From Zeimonas arvi (GTDB lineage: Bacteria; Pseudomonadota; Gammaproteobacteria; Burkholderiales; Burkholderiaceae_E), in NCBI RefSeq assembly GCF_008039575.1, contig NZ_VDUY01000007.1, forward strand, positions 124,001 through 188,000: a stretch of DNA of 64,000 nt. The letters are read 5' to 3'. Of this stretch, positions 1-9,052 are shown piece after piece (position 1 is the stretch's first letter; the number at the start of each line of letters is the position of its first letter). A program made the translations under genes and the position numbers. The notes under the pieces are model-generated. The model saw nothing but the letters and a program-made list of their open reading frames with translations, was not told the DNA's origin and did not search any database.

Positions 1-1
1 G

Positions 2-943
2 CTGGTGCGCGCCTTCGCGGACCGGGTGGCGGTGATGAAGGACGGCCGGGTGGTCGAGGAGGGCGCCGCCGCCGCGGTCTTCGGCGCCCCGCGCGAGCCC
101 TACACCCGGATGCTCATCGACAGCCGACCGGCGCGGGAGGTCGGGCCCGCGCCCGCCGATGCGGCCACCCTGGTCGAAGCGCATCGCCTGCGCTGTCGCT
201 TCGTGTCGCGCAAGGGATGGTTCGGCAAGCACGTGTTCGAGGCGGTTCGCGGCGTGGATCTGCAGGTGGCCCGGGGCGAGACGCTGGCGATCGTCGGCGA
301 GTCGGGGTCGGGCAAGACCACGCTGGGGCTGTCCTTGCTGAAACTCGCGGCCGGCGAGGTCGACGGGCAGGTGCGCCTCGACGGCCGGCGCATCGACGCA
401 CTTCCGCGCGGCGAGTTCCGCCCGCTGCGCCGGCGGATGCAGGTGGTCTTCCAGGATCCCTACAACTCCTTGTCGCCGCGCATGACGGTCGGCGAGATCG
501 TCGGCGAAGGCCTCGCGCTGCACCGTCCCGAACTGGATGATCGGGCGCGTCGCGCCGCAGTGGCCGCCGTGCTCGCCGAGGTCGGGCTGGACGAGTCCGT
601 GATGAGCCGATATCCGCACGAGTTCTCGGGCGGCCAACGGCAGCGGATCGCGATCGCGCGCGCCGTCGTGCTCGAACCCGATCTGCTGTTGCTCGACGAA
701 CCCACCTCGGCGCTGGACGTCTCGGTGCAGCGGCAGGTGCTCAGGCTGCTGGCCTCGCTGCAGCGCCGCCACGGTCTCGCTTACCTGTTCATCACGCACG
801 ACCTGGCGGTCGTGCGCGCGATGGCGCATCGGGTGCTGGTGATGAAGGACGGCGAGGTGGTCGAGGCGGGCGAGGTCGGGCAGGTGTTCTCGGCGCCGCG
901 CGCCGACTACACGCGGCAGCTGCTCGCGGCGTCGCTCGACTGA
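2..943 (+). CDS. Peptide/opine-type ABC transporter, dual ATP-binding protein (3' part, 5' truncated)
   Basis: This is the C-terminal portion of a cytoplasmic ATPase that powers an oligopeptide-type ABC importer. The gene runs off the left edge. The first ~42 visible residues look like the tail of one ATPase half (end of an ABC domain with VMKDGRVVEEG and a YTR motif), and they are followed by a complete second ABC domain. That arrangement is the tandem ATPase fusion seen in YejF/GsiA-type proteins. In the second domain (residues counted from the GTG at 5) Walker A GESGSGKT is at 98-105, the Q-loop is in VVFQDPYNSL, the signature FSGGQRQR is at 207-214, Walker B LLLLDEP is near 227-233 and the switch His is in ITHDL. 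The permease and binding-protein partners would lie to the left. The substrate cannot be read from this fragment. Confidence 0.9.
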   Translation: MVRAFADRVAVMKDGRVVEEGAAAAVFGAPREPYTRMLIDSRPAREVGPAPADAATLVEAHRLRCRFVSRKGWFGKHVFEAVRGVDLQVARGETLAIVGESGSGKTTLGLSLLKLAAGEVDGQVRLDGRRIDALPRGEFRPLRRRMQVVFQDPYNSLSPRMTVGEIVGEGLALHRPELDDRARRAAVAAVLAEVGLDESVMSRYPHEFSGGQRQRIAIARAVVLEPDLLLLDEPTSALDVSVQRQVLRLLASLQRRHGLAYLFITHDLAVVRAMAHRVLVMKDGEVVEAGEVGQVFSAPRADYTRQLLAASLD

Positions 944-956
944 GCGACGCCGGCCC

Positions 957-2696
957 TCAGGTCCGCTTGCCCGAGCGGGCGACCGGCGTCTTGGCGCCGC
1001 TGCCGGAAGTGCGCGCCGCCGGCCTGGGCTCGGCGACGGGGCGGACGGCCTTGCGCGAGGCGGCCTTGACAGGCGCCTTGGCAGCGGGGGCGGGCGTGGG
1101 CGCGGCGACCCTGGCTGCGGGCGCCCTCGGGCCTGCAGCCGGCTCGGCGGGCGCGGTTTCGCGAACCACCGCACGGACGATTCGCGCTTCGCTCTGGGCC
1201 ACGACGCGGCGGTCGCCGCTCTCGGTGGTGAGCAGGGTCTGCGAGTTCGCGGGGCTGATCAGCAGGCGGGCGCCGCGCGCCGCGACGGCCTTCTTGAGCC
1301 CGTTGAGCTGGCGCAGCGTCGCGACCGTGGTCCCATAGCGACGCGCGATCGAGGCCAGCGATTCGCGCGGGCGCACCACGTGGTAGACCGCCGGCCGTTC
1401 GACCAGCTCGTAGATCCGGGGCCCGTCGAAGGCTTCGACGCGGGTCTCGTCCTCGACCTGGCGATGCGGGCTCAGGATGCGGGTGCCCGGCAGGATGCGT
1501 GCGCCGGGGCGCAGATCGTTGGCATCGCGCAGCTCGGCTACGCTGATTCCGGCGCGCGAGGCGAGGGCCTCGAGCGTGTCGCCGGCCTTCAGCGTGTAGG
1601 GCTGCCAGGTCGCGAAGGCGCGATTGCTGCGCCCGTGCGATTCCACCGCATCGAGGAAGGCGTCGACCCGGTCCGCAGGGAGCTTGATCTCGTTGTTCCG
1701 GCTCGCCGAGATCACCGGGCGGTTGTGCGCCGGGTTCAGCGCCACGAACTCGTCGACCGTCATTCCGGCAAACCGGGCGGCCAGCTTCAGGTCGATGGGC
1801 CGGGTCTTCTCGATGGTCACGAAGTAGGGTCGGTTCGGCAGCTCGGGCAGCTTCACGCCGAGCTGCTCGGCACGCTGGACGATGCGCTTGAGCGCGATCA
1901 GCTTGGGCACGTAGTGCCGGGTCTCGGCCGGCATCTGCAGCGACAGGTAGTCGGCGGGCAGTCCGCGGGCGCGGTTGCGCTTGACCGCCCGCCCTACCGC
2001 GCCTTCGCCCCAGTTGTAGGACGCGAGCGCCAGGAACCAGTCGTCCCCGTGCATCTCGTAGATCTTCTGCAGATAGTCGAGCGCCGCCTCGGTGGACTTG
2101 ACCACGTCGCGGCGGTTGTCCACCCACCAGTTCTGGTCGAGGTTGAAGGCCTTGCCGGTAGACGGAATGAACTGCCACAAGCCGGCCGCCTTGGCATGGG
2201 ACAGCGCCACCGGGTTCATCGCGCTTTCGACGAAAGGCAGCAGGGCCAGCTCGGTGGGCATCCCGCGCTTCTCGATTTCCTCGACGATGTGGAACAGGTA
2301 GCGCCCGCCGCGGTCGAACATCCGCTGCAGGTAGTCGGGGCGCTGCAGGTAGAAGCGCTCCTTCTCGGCCACCAGCGAGGTATCGAGCTCGGGCATCGCA
2401 AAGCCGGCGCGGATGCGGTCCCACAGGTTGCCCGGCAGGGCGGTCTCGTCGCGGCCGATCCAGCGGGGGCCGTCCTGGGGGGCGGGTGCGGCGCGCGGCG
2501 CCGGAGCGCCATCGAGCGCCTCGGCAGCCTGCGGGGTTTCCACGACAGCGACCGGCGCGGCCGCCTCGGACGGGGCCGCGGTGGGCGGCGCGATCGTCGA
2601 GCAACCTGCAGCCAACAGCAGCGAAACCGCACCGATCAGCAGCCGGGAGGGGAGCGGAAGAGCTGCGGCGCGGGCGGATTCAAGAAAGCGCTGCAA
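957..2696 (-). CDS. mltD: Membrane-bound lytic murein transglycosylase D
   Basis: A peptidoglycan-cleaving lipoprotein expected at the inner face of the outer membrane. The N-terminus has a lipoprotein signal ending LLLAAGC, with lipidated Cys32. An SLT (goose-lysozyme-like) domain spans roughly 110-245, with catalytic Glu157 in the PFVESAMNP motif and the QFIPSTG and YNWGEGAV motifs downstream. Two LysM peptidoglycan-binding repeats follow, about 366-408 and 438-481. The last ~80 residues are an Ala/Pro/Arg-rich basic tail of low complexity. The length of 579 aa is slightly above usual MltD because of that tail. It lies upstream of gloB on the same strand with a 104-bp gap, the arrangement common in betaproteobacteria. 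Identification is secure; the function of the tail is unknown. Confidence 0.93.
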   Translation of the reverse strand: MQRFLESARAAALPLPSRLLIGAVSLLLAAGCSTIAPPTAAPSEAAAPVAVVETPQAAEALDGAPAPRAAPAPQDGPRWIGRDETALPGNLWDRIRAGFAMPELDTSLVAEKERFYLQRPDYLQRMFDRGGRYLFHIVEEIEKRGMPTELALLPFVESAMNPVALSHAKAAGLWQFIPSTGKAFNLDQNWWVDNRRDVVKSTEAALDYLQKIYEMHGDDWFLALASYNWGEGAVGRAVKRNRARGLPADYLSLQMPAETRHYVPKLIALKRIVQRAEQLGVKLPELPNRPYFVTIEKTRPIDLKLAARFAGMTVDEFVALNPAHNRPVISASRNNEIKLPADRVDAFLDAVESHGRSNRAFATWQPYTLKAGDTLEALASRAGISVAELRDANDLRPGARILPGTRILSPHRQVEDETRVEAFDGPRIYELVERPAVYHVVRPRESLASIARRYGTTVATLRQLNGLKKAVAARGARLLISPANSQTLLTTESGDRRVVAQSEARIVRAVVRETAPAEPAAGPRAPAARVAAPTPAPAAKAPVKAASRKAVRPVAEPRPAARTSGSGAKTPVARSGKRT

Positions 2697-2800
2697 GGGC
2701 GGCCCCTAAGTGCATGATCGGCAATGGAAAAAGTGCCGCGATGTTACGTAAGTCACGAAGCGCGGTCAAGCGAAAGCGGACCGGCGGTCCGCGCGGCGCG

Positions 2801-3634
2801 TCAGCGGTAGACGTTCTTCCACTCGCGCAGCGCGGCGAAGGCCTCGAGCCTCGACGCCGGCTCGCGCCCGAGGCGGACCGCCGCCGCCCGTCTCAGCGAG
2901 GGTTCGCCGCTGCGCAGGAAGGGGTTGGTCGCGCGCTCGATGCCGATCGACGTGGGCACGGTGCGCAGGCCGTGCTCGCGCATCCGGATCGCCTCGGCCA
3001 GCCGTCCTGCCACCTCGCCGGACTCGGGCTCGGCGGCCGCCGCGAAGCGCAGGTTCGACACGGTGTATTCGTGGGCGCAGAACACCAGCGTGTCGTCGGC
3101 CAGCGCCGCGAGCCGGTCCAGCGAATCGAGCATCTGCTGCGGCGTGCCTTCGAAGATCCGTCCGCAGCCCGCTGCGAACAGCGTGTCCCCGCAGAACAGC
3201 AGCGGCCGCGGGTCCGCGCCCAGCCGCCCGCAGCGATAGGCGATGTGGCCGCGGGTGTGGCCGGGCACGTCCAGGACCTCGAAGCGGGCTCTCAGCGAGG
3301 CCACCTCGAATGCGTCGCCGCCGGCGAGCGGCCGGTCGATGTCGGGGATGTCCTCGCCGGCCGGGCCGTAGACCGGACAGCTCCACTGCTCGACCAGCTC
3401 GGCCACGCCGCCGGCGTGGTCGGCGTGGTGGTGAGTCAGTAGAATCGCCACCAGACGCAGGCCGGATTCGGCCAGCGCGCGCCGGACCGGGGCTGCGTCG
3501 CCCGGGTCGACGACCACGGCCGTCTCGCCATCGGGTGCGCGAACGAGCCACAGGTAGTTGTCCGAGAAGGCGTCGATCGGCACGACCAGCGGGTGGGGCG
3601 CCGGAGCGTGGCGCCAGGTGTCTGGAGTCTGCAT
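2801..3634 (-). CDS. gloB: Hydroxyacylglutathione hydrolase (glyoxalase II)
   Basis: A cytosolic metallo-beta-lactamase-fold enzyme that hydrolyses S-D-lactoylglutathione to D-lactate and glutathione, completing methylglyoxal detoxification. The zinc motif THHHADH is at residues 67-73, with further metal ligands in the VPGHTRGH and FCGDTLF segments and in CAHEYT. The C-terminal HAGH-type domain carries the glutathione-binding basic residues (LREWKN near the end). The open frame continues far upstream, but homology starts at the ATG at 3634, giving 277 aa. That start lies 3 bp from the divergent methyltransferase start, so the gloB promoter must sit inside the neighbour's first codons; a perfect TATAAT is there at 3667-3662 on this strand. 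Confidence 0.93.
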   Translation of the reverse strand: MQTPDTWRHAPAPHPLVVPIDAFSDNYLWLVRAPDGETAVVVDPGDAAPVRRALAESGLRLVAILLTHHHADHAGGVAELVEQWSCPVYGPAGEDIPDIDRPLAGGDAFEVASLRARFEVLDVPGHTRGHIAYRCGRLGADPRPLLFCGDTLFAAGCGRIFEGTPQQMLDSLDRLAALADDTLVFCAHEYTVSNLRFAAAAEPESGEVAGRLAEAIRMREHGLRTVPTSIGIERATNPFLRSGEPSLRRAAAVRLGREPASRLEAFAALREWKNVYR

Positions 3635-3637
3635 GTG

Positions 3638-4516
3638 ATGAAGATGAACGATTTGCCGCCGATTATAGGCGGCGGGTCGCGGCCGCCCGAATCCGAGGTC
3701 CGCGACGCCCGCGAGAGCTGGCGTCAGTGGCTGGATTCGCCGGCGGGGCGCTACGCGCTCGCGTGGGAGCAGGCCCAGTTCGACGCCACCGTGGCCGACA
3801 TCTTCGGTTTCCACGCGCTGCAATGCGGCCTGCCCGAGATCGACACGCTGCGCGAGAACCGGATCCAGCACCGTTTCCGTGCGCTGCAACCCGACGACCA
3901 GCCCGCGAACGCCGACCTCTGGCTCGATCACTACGAAGCCATGCCCTTCGCGTCGCAGTCCCTCGATCTCGTGGTGCTGCCGCACGTGCTCGAATTCGCC
4001 GAGGATCCGCATCAGGTCCTGCGCGAGGTCGACCGGGTCCTGCGGCCGGAGGGCCGCCTGGTGGTGTCGGCCTTCAATCCGGTCAGCCTCTGGGGAGCCC
4101 GCCATCTGGCCGGCCGGGCGGTCGGGCGGCCCTGGCTGCCCGGCGAGGGGCAACCGATCGGCTTGCCGCGCTTGAGGGACTGGCTCAAGCTGCTGGGCTT
4201 CGAGCAGGAGCGGGGGCGCTTCGGCTGCTATCGGCCGCCCTGCCGCACCGAGCGCTGGCTGGAGCGGACCCGCTTCCTCGAGTCGGCGGGCGACCGCTGG
4301 TGGCCGATCTGCGGCGCGGTCTACCTGATCTGCGCGGTGAAGCGGGTGCGCGGCATGCGCCTGGTGGGCCCGGCCTTGCGGCGGCGGCGTCTCAGGCGGC
4401 CGGCCGTGGCGGTCGCTTCGAGCGGGCAGGTGCAGCGCGAAGGGGAGGCCCGGACCGCGATCCCCGAGGACGCCGGCCGGGCAGGCCAGATCCTGGCTCA
4501 GGCCCGGTACAGGTAG
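3638..4516 (+). CDS. Class I SAM-dependent methyltransferase (gloB-linked family)
   Basis: A predicted cytosolic methyltransferase of the Methyltransf_11 type. Around residues 95-150 it has the post-motif stretch VVLPHVLEFAEDPHQVLREV and a following strand GRLVVSAFNP typical of this fold. The SAM motif I is atypical, without a clear GxGxG, as is usual for the gloB-adjacent betaproteobacterial family. The C-terminal third is Arg-rich and poorly conserved. The start chosen is ATG 3638 (MKMNDLPP); an in-frame upstream extension would overlap gloB. The gene is divergent from gloB and its last 19 bp overlap convergently with cfa. The substrate is unknown. Confidence 0.85.
   Translation: MKMNDLPPIIGGGSRPPESEVRDARESWRQWLDSPAGRYALAWEQAQFDATVADIFGFHALQCGLPEIDTLRENRIQHRFRALQPDDQPANADLWLDHYEAMPFASQSLDLVVLPHVLEFAEDPHQVLREVDRVLRPEGRLVVSAFNPVSLWGARHLAGRAVGRPWLPGEGQPIGLPRLRDWLKLLGFEQERGRFGCYRPPCRTERWLERTRFLESAGDRWWPICGAVYLICAVKRVRGMRLVGPALRRRRLRRPAVAVASSGQVQREGEARTAIPEDAGRAGQILAQARYR
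3662..3667 (-). promoter_or_regulatory. Candidate -10 element for gloB, nested in the methyltransferase CDS
   Basis: Reading on the minus strand gives TATAAT, a perfect sigma70 -10 hexamer, 27 bp before the gloB ATG. Such AT-rich hexamers are rare in this ~70% GC sequence. No good -35 is visible at 16-18 bp spacing. It overlaps codons 9-10 (Ile-Ile) of the divergent gene. Confidence 0.45.
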
Positions 4517-5715
4517 CCGCGCGACATCGGCAGCGGGCTTTCGGCGCCGTTCGATCCGTATTTCGGCCGGATCGCCTGCAACTGGTAGATGTTCATCCAG
4601 CCGTTGCGGAAGCCGTAGGCGCAGCCGGCCAGGTACACGCGCCAGATCCGGGCGCGCCGCTCGCCGGCCAGTTCGGTGAGCCTGGGCAACTGCTTCTCGA
4701 AGCCATCCGACCAGAACCCGAGCGTGCGCGCGTAGTGCCGGCGCAGCGACTCCGCGTCGGTGAGTTCCAGGCCGGCGGCCGAGAGCTCCCGGATCGCCAG
4801 CGACACGTGGGGGAGCTCGCCGTCGGGGAACACGTATCGGTCGATGAAGTCGCCCGCGCCCAGCCCGACCGAACGGCTGTCCGAGTCGCTCGAGGTGATC
4901 CCGTGGTTCAGCGCGATGCCGCCCGGCTCGAGCAGCCTGTGGACGATGTCGAAGTAGCCGCGCAGGTTCTTCAGGCCCACGTGCTCGAACATGCCCACCG
5001 ACGATATCCGGTCGAACACTGCATCGCCGGGAATGTCCCGGTAGTCCTGCAGGCGGATTTCCACCCGGCCTTCGAGCCCGGCCTGCCGCACCCGCTCGCG
5101 GGCCAGTTCGTACTGGTTGGTGGACAGGGTGACGCCCACGACCTTCGCCCCGTGGTGGCGGGCGGCGTGGATCGCGAGCGCCCCCCAGCCGCAGCCGATG
5201 TCCAGCAGGGTCTGGCCCGGCGAGAGCATCAGCTTGCGGCAGATATGCTCCAGCTTGAGCGTCTGCGCGGTGGCGAGGTCTTCGTCGCCCTCCGGAAAGT
5301 AGGCGCAGGAGTACAGCATCTGCGGGTCGAGCCACAGCGAGTAGAACTCGTTGGAGACGTCGTAGTGGTACTCGATGGCCTTGCGGTCCGACTTGCGGGT
5401 GTGCCGGGGCAGCCAGCCCGGCAGCCTGCCCAGCCCGCGCTCGGCGTCGCCGTGCTGCGCCAGGCCTTCGGCGACCGCGATCACGTCGCGGATGTCGCCA
5501 TCGACATCGACCAGGCCTTCCACGAAAGCCTCTCCCAGGCGGTCGAGCGAAGGGTTCAGGAGGTACTTGGCGGCGCCGGCCTGCCTGAGCTTGAGCTCGA
5601 CCCTGGGCGCTTCTGAGAGCGCCGTGGAGGACCCGTTCCAGAGCGTGATCCGCAAGGGCATCGGCTGCTTCTGCCGAAGGTCCTCGACGAAGCGCATCAA
5701 CTGCTTTTCGAGCAT
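4498..5715 (-). CDS. cfa: Cyclopropane-fatty-acyl-phospholipid synthase
   Basis: This enzyme transfers a methylene group from SAM to cis double bonds of membrane phospholipid acyl chains, usually in stationary phase or under acid or solvent stress. The 405-aa product has an N-terminal lipid-binding part and a Rossmann methyltransferase core beginning with [12 protein letters not shown]. It also carries the family motifs YSCAYF, GMFEHVG and [13 protein letters not shown], the last close to the bicarbonate/active-site region. The open frame runs on upstream, but the family N-terminus ([10 protein letters not shown]) begins at ATG 5715. It is divergent from rnhA with a 39-bp gap and sits between genes that are usually neighbours in related bacteria (methyltransferase and rnhA), so it looks inserted. 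Confidence 0.92.
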   Translation of the reverse strand: MLEKQLMRFVEDLRQKQPMPLRITLWNGSSTALSEAPRVELKLRQAGAAKYLLNPSLDRLGEAFVEGLVDVDGDIRDVIAVAEGLAQHGDAERGLGRLPGWLPRHTRKSDRKAIEYHYDVSNEFYSLWLDPQMLYSCAYFPEGDEDLATAQTLKLEHICRKLMLSPGQTLLDIGCGWGALAIHAARHHGAKVVGVTLSTNQYELARERVRQAGLEGRVEIRLQDYRDIPGDAVFDRISSVGMFEHVGLKNLRGYFDIVHRLLEPGGIALNHGITSSDSDSRSVGLGAGDFIDRYVFPDGELPHVSLAIRELSAAGLELTDAESLRRHYARTLGFWSDGFEKQLPRLTELAGERRARIWRVYLAGCAYGFRNGWMNIYQLQAIRPKYGSNGAESPLPMSRGYLYRA

Positions 5716-5741
5716 CTGCGTTTCCCGTGGTTCGACGACAC

Positions 5742-5747
5742 TACAAT
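5742..5747 (+). promoter_or_regulatory. Candidate -10 element for rnhA (possibly leaderless)
   Basis: TACAAT, five of six to consensus, ends 7 bp before the rnhA ATG. Transcription would then start at or next to the start codon, and there is no Shine-Dalgarno in the 39-bp gap. No convincing -35 is seen. Confidence 0.35.
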
Positions 5748-5754
5748 TCGCCCG

Positions 5755-6192
5755 ATGAGCGAAACGATAGAGATTTACACCGACGGGGCCTGCAAGGGCA
5801 ACCCCGGGCCGGGAGGCTGGGGCGCGCTCCTGAAATGGGGCGATCACGAACGCGAGTTGTGCGGCGGCGAGGCGTCGACGACGAACAACAGGATGGAGCT
5901 GCAGGCGGTCATCGAGGCGCTGCGCGCGCTGAAGCGGCCGATGCGCGTGGTGGTCCACACCGACTCGCAGTACGTGCAGAAGGGGATCACCGAGTGGCTG
6001 CGCAACTGGAAGTCGCGCGGCTGGAAGACCGCGGACCGCAAGCCGGTCAAGAACGTGGACCTGTGGCAGCAGCTCGACGAGTTGGTCGCCGGCCATGAGG
6101 TGCACTGGCGCTGGGTGCGAGGGCATTCCGGTCACCCCGGCAACGAGCGGGCGGATGCGCTGGCAAACCGGGGCGTGCCCCAGAGGCGCTGA
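5755..6192 (+). CDS. rnhA: Ribonuclease HI
   Basis: Degrades the RNA strand of RNA-DNA hybrids, removing Okazaki primers and R-loops in the cytoplasm. The 145-aa sequence carries the full catalytic set at E. coli-equivalent positions: Asp10 (YTDGAC), Glu48 (NNRMEL), Asp70 (HTDSQY), His124 (VRGHSG) and Asp134 (ERADALA). The basic protrusion ([10 protein letters not shown]) is present, so it is a canonical bacterial type 1 enzyme. In many Burkholderiales rnhA is directly followed by dnaQ; here an aminotransferase and an RND pump lie between them. Confidence 0.96.
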   Translation: MSETIEIYTDGACKGNPGPGGWGALLKWGDHERELCGGEASTTNNRMELQAVIEALRALKRPMRVVVHTDSQYVQKGITEWLRNWKSRGWKTADRKPVKNVDLWQQLDELVAGHEVHWRWVRGHSGHPGNERADALANRGVPQRR

Positions 6193-6287
6193 GGTCTCCT
6201 CGAGCGCCCGTGCGCCCTTGCGCGCCCGGGCGCTCGGTGCGCACGTATCGCGTGCAGTGCGGACTTCACGATTCCGCGCGCCGCAAT

Positions 6288-6310
6288 CCGGCCGGCGACG
6301 CGCCGGCCGG
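6288..6310. terminator. GC-rich hairpin between convergent rnhA and aminotransferase genes
   Basis: A perfect 10-bp stem, CCGGCCGGCG at 6288-6297 and CGCCGGCCGG at 6301-6310, with loop ACG. It lies 96 bp after rnhA and just after the aminotransferase stop on the other strand. A short CCTTTCC follows but there is no long T-run, so intrinsic termination is plausible, not certain. Confidence 0.45.
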
Positions 6311-6320
6311 CCTTTCCGCG

Positions 6321-7544
6321 TCAGGCGCGGCGGAGATAGGCGTCGAGGCGGCCGACCGCTTCGTCGAGTTCCGGGATCGGGCGCGCGAAACACCAGCGCA
6401 GGAAGCCTTCGCCTTCGGGGCCGAAGGCGATGCCGGGCGCCAGGCCGATCCTGGCCTCGCGGACCAGGGATTTGGCGAGTGCCAGGCTGTCGCGCTCCCC
6501 GTCGATGCGCAGGAAGGCGTACATCGCGCCGTCGGGGATGCCGGCCGAGACCCGGTCGATTCGCGACAGGCCGGCCAGCAGCGCGTCGCGACGCCCGCCC
6601 AGCGCGGTGACGAAGCTGCGCACGACGGGCTCGCCGTCGCGCAGGGCGGCCACCGCCGCCTGCTGGACGAAGCCGGGTGCGCAGGAGGTGTTGAACTCCA
6701 CCAGCTTCGCCAGATCGGCGGTGAGGGAAGGCGGCACCACCAGCCAGCCCAGGCGCCAGCCGGTCATCTGCCAGGCCTTCGAGAAGGTGTTGGCCACGAT
6801 CAGCCGGTCTTCCGGCTCGGCCAGGTCCAGCATGGACGGCGCCTGGAAGCTGCCGTCGAAGACCAGCCGCTCGTAGGCCTCGTCGGACACGATCCAGATG
6901 CCGTGCCGGCGGCAGTGGTCGAGCAGGGCGGCCATGGCTTCGCGTGGCATGGTCCAGCCGGTCGGGTTGTTCGGCGAGTTGACGATCACGGCCCGCGCGT
7001 CGGTGCCGACCGCGTCCAGCAGCCGGTCCAGGTCCAGGGTCCAGTGGCGGTCGGCCGACAGCGACAGCGGCACCCGGGCGACCTCGGCGCCCAGGATGCG
7101 CGGGATCTCGGTCACGTTGGGCCACAGCGGCACCACGGCCGCCACCCGGTCGCCCGGCGAGAGGATCGCCTGGGCGGCCAGCATCAGGGCGTTGACGCCG
7201 CTGCTCGTCACCACGATCCGGTCGCGATCCACCGGTCGATGCGCGTGGCCGAGGTAGGCCGACAGCGCGTCGCGCAAGGGCGCGATGCCCAGGTTGTGGT
7301 GGTAGAAGGTGTCGCCCGCGTCGAGAGCGGCTTTCGCCGCCTCGCGAATGAAGGCCGGCGTCACCGCGTCGGGTTCGCCGAACCAGAAGGGGATCACGTC
7401 GGGCAGCCCCATGCCGGCATTCGCCACCTCGCGGATCCTCGAGGCCTCGAGGGTGGCAACCGTCTCGCGCGGACGCGGGGCCTCGCGCGGAAGCGGGCGC
7501 TCGAACGGGGAGGCGTGGGGCGAAGGGCCTTTGGCAATCGACAT
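6321..7544 (-). CDS. Class I/II pyridoxal-phosphate aminotransferase
   Basis: A fold-type I PLP enzyme of the AAT family, 407 aa. It has NNPTG at 192-196, Asp221 and Tyr224 (SDEAYE), the Schiff-base Lys256 (NTFSKAWQ) and the carboxylate-binding Arg264 (TGWRLGW). Together these show an active aminotransferase fold. The start is set at ATG 7544, since upstream in-frame sequence is low-complexity and Arg/Pro-rich. The substrate cannot be assigned; similar proteins are annotated as aspartate/aromatic or general pyridoxal aminotransferases. It is divergent from the RND efflux genes across a 251-bp region in which no clear promoter was found. Confidence 0.9.
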   Translation of the reverse strand: MSIAKGPSPHASPFERPLPREAPRPRETVATLEASRIREVANAGMGLPDVIPFWFGEPDAVTPAFIREAAKAALDAGDTFYHHNLGIAPLRDALSAYLGHAHRPVDRDRIVVTSSGVNALMLAAQAILSPGDRVAAVVPLWPNVTEIPRILGAEVARVPLSLSADRHWTLDLDRLLDAVGTDARAVIVNSPNNPTGWTMPREAMAALLDHCRRHGIWIVSDEAYERLVFDGSFQAPSMLDLAEPEDRLIVANTFSKAWQMTGWRLGWLVVPPSLTADLAKLVEFNTSCAPGFVQQAAVAALRDGEPVVRSFVTALGGRRDALLAGLSRIDRVSAGIPDGAMYAFLRIDGERDSLALAKSLVREARIGLAPGIAFGPEGEGFLRWCFARPIPELDEAVGRLDAYLRRA

Positions 7545-7795
7545 CGTCGGCTCGGAGAGAACGGCCTTCGTCACGCCGTGGAGCCGGCGAGCGAAGAGGT
7601 GCAATGTGAACGGCGGGCGCGCGGGACGAGCGCGCGGCAGGCGCGCGCAGGACCCGGGCACGCGAGACGCGGATAGTATCGTGCCGCGCAAAGGCTTGCC
7701 GCGTCCCGGCGACCGGGCGTGCTAGATTCTTCGATCCTTCTCGACATGGCCCCGGCGACGGCCTGGAGCCGCTTCCGCTGCCGCGATTCCGTTCA

Positions 7796-9049
7796 ATGAA
7801 ACGACCGATGTACTGGGTGCTGGCTGCCGCCGGGCTGGCCGCGCTGGCCTGGGGCGGCTGGCAGTGGCAGCGCGGGCCTGCCGGCCCCGCCTATGAGGCG
7901 CCTTCGGCGCGCGCTCCGCAGGGGCCCGCCGCGGCAGGCCAGGCCGAGGCGAAGCCCGGCGCCGCGCAAGGCGCGCCCGGCGCCCAGACAGGGCGACCAC
8001 CGGCAGATCCGCCGGGCGGAGCGCCGGCCCGCGTGGGCGCCGGCGCGACGGTCGCGGTCGAGGCTGCCGACGCGGTCACGATTTCGCTGTCCCGGGTCGT
8101 GTCGGCAGTCGGCACGCTGCGAGCGGCCGAATCGGTCGTGATCAAGCCGGAAACGGCGGGTCGAATCGCCAGAATCGGCTTCGAGGGCGGCGCGCGGGTG
8201 CGCAAGGGCGATCTCCTGATCGCGCTCGACGCGGCGATCGTCGCCGCCGAGTCCGAGCAGACCCGGGCCGAACTCGCGCTGGCCCAGGCCAATTACCAGC
8301 GCACGGTCGATCTCGCCCAGAAGCAGTTCGTCAGCGAGCGCGCGCGCGACGAGGCCGCCGCCAACCTGCGGGTGCTGGAGGCGAGGCTCAAGCTTGCCCA
8401 GGCCAGGCTGTCCAGGACCGAGATCCGCGCACCCTTCGCCGGCGTGCTCGGACTGCGCAACGTCAGCCTGGGCGACTACGTCCGCGAGGGCGACGCGCTG
8501 GTGGTGCTCGAGGACGTGTCCAGCATGCAGGTCGACCTGCGGCTTCCCGAGCGCTTCCTGAGCCAGATCAGGCGAGGGCAGCAGCTGCGGGTCGAGTTCG
8601 ACGCCTGGCCGGGACGCGAGTTCCCGGCCGAGCTCGAGGCGATCGACGTGCAGGTCGACGCGAACGGCCGTTCCGTCGTGGCGCGCGGTCGCCTGGCCAA
8701 TGCCGATGGCCTGCTGCGCGCCGGCATGTTCGCGAAGGCCTCGCTGACCCTGTCCGAGAACCCGAGAGCGGTCATGGTGCCCGAGGAAGCGGTGGTGCCC
8801 ATGGGCTCCGACCTCTTCGTCTACCGCATCGAGGACGAAAAGGCCTTCCGCACCCGCGTGTCCACGGGGCAGCGCAGGGAAGGGCGGGTCGAGATCGTCG
8901 AGGGGCTGGCGCCAGGCGCGCGGGTGGTCACCGCGGGGCAGTTGAAGCTTCAGCGCGACGGACAGCAGGTGCGCGTGGTCGCTTCCGGCCAGGCGGGCAC
9001 CGCGGCGCAGGGACCGGCGGCGCCCGTCCCCGCGCCTTCGGGGGGCTGA
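7796..9049 (+). CDS. RND efflux periplasmic adaptor (membrane fusion protein)
   Basis: The periplasmic bridge of a tripartite RND efflux pump, 417 aa. An N-terminal membrane anchor (about 5-22) is followed by a long Ala/Pro/Gly-rich linker to ~80. Next come the lipoyl/barrel-sandwich halves (VVIKPETAGRI near 120 and RAPFAGVLG near 215), separated by a coiled-coil hairpin rich in Ala, Glu and Arg (about 155-205), then a beta-barrel and a membrane-proximal domain ending near VTAGQLKLQRDG. It has no lipobox, so it is membrane-anchored. The permease gene begins 3 bp after its stop. No outer-membrane channel gene is adjacent, so the pump probably borrows one. Confidence 0.9.
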   Translation: MKRPMYWVLAAAGLAALAWGGWQWQRGPAGPAYEAPSARAPQGPAAAGQAEAKPGAAQGAPGAQTGRPPADPPGGAPARVGAGATVAVEAADAVTISLSRVVSAVGTLRAAESVVIKPETAGRIARIGFEGGARVRKGDLLIALDAAIVAAESEQTRAELALAQANYQRTVDLAQKQFVSERARDEAAANLRVLEARLKLAQARLSRTEIRAPFAGVLGLRNVSLGDYVREGDALVVLEDVSSMQVDLRLPERFLSQIRRGQQLRVEFDAWPGREFPAELEAIDVQVDANGRSVVARGRLANADGLLRAGMFAKASLTLSENPRAVMVPEEAVVPMGSDLFVYRIEDEKAFRTRVSTGQRREGRVEIVEGLAPGARVVTAGQLKLQRDGQQVRVVASGQAGTAAQGPAAPVPAPSGG

Positions 9050-9052
9050 GCG

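Noticed and set aside
7545-7795. Promoter TTGCCG ... TAGATT before the RND adaptor
   Set aside because: The spacer is 21 bp, too long for a usual sigma70 promoter.
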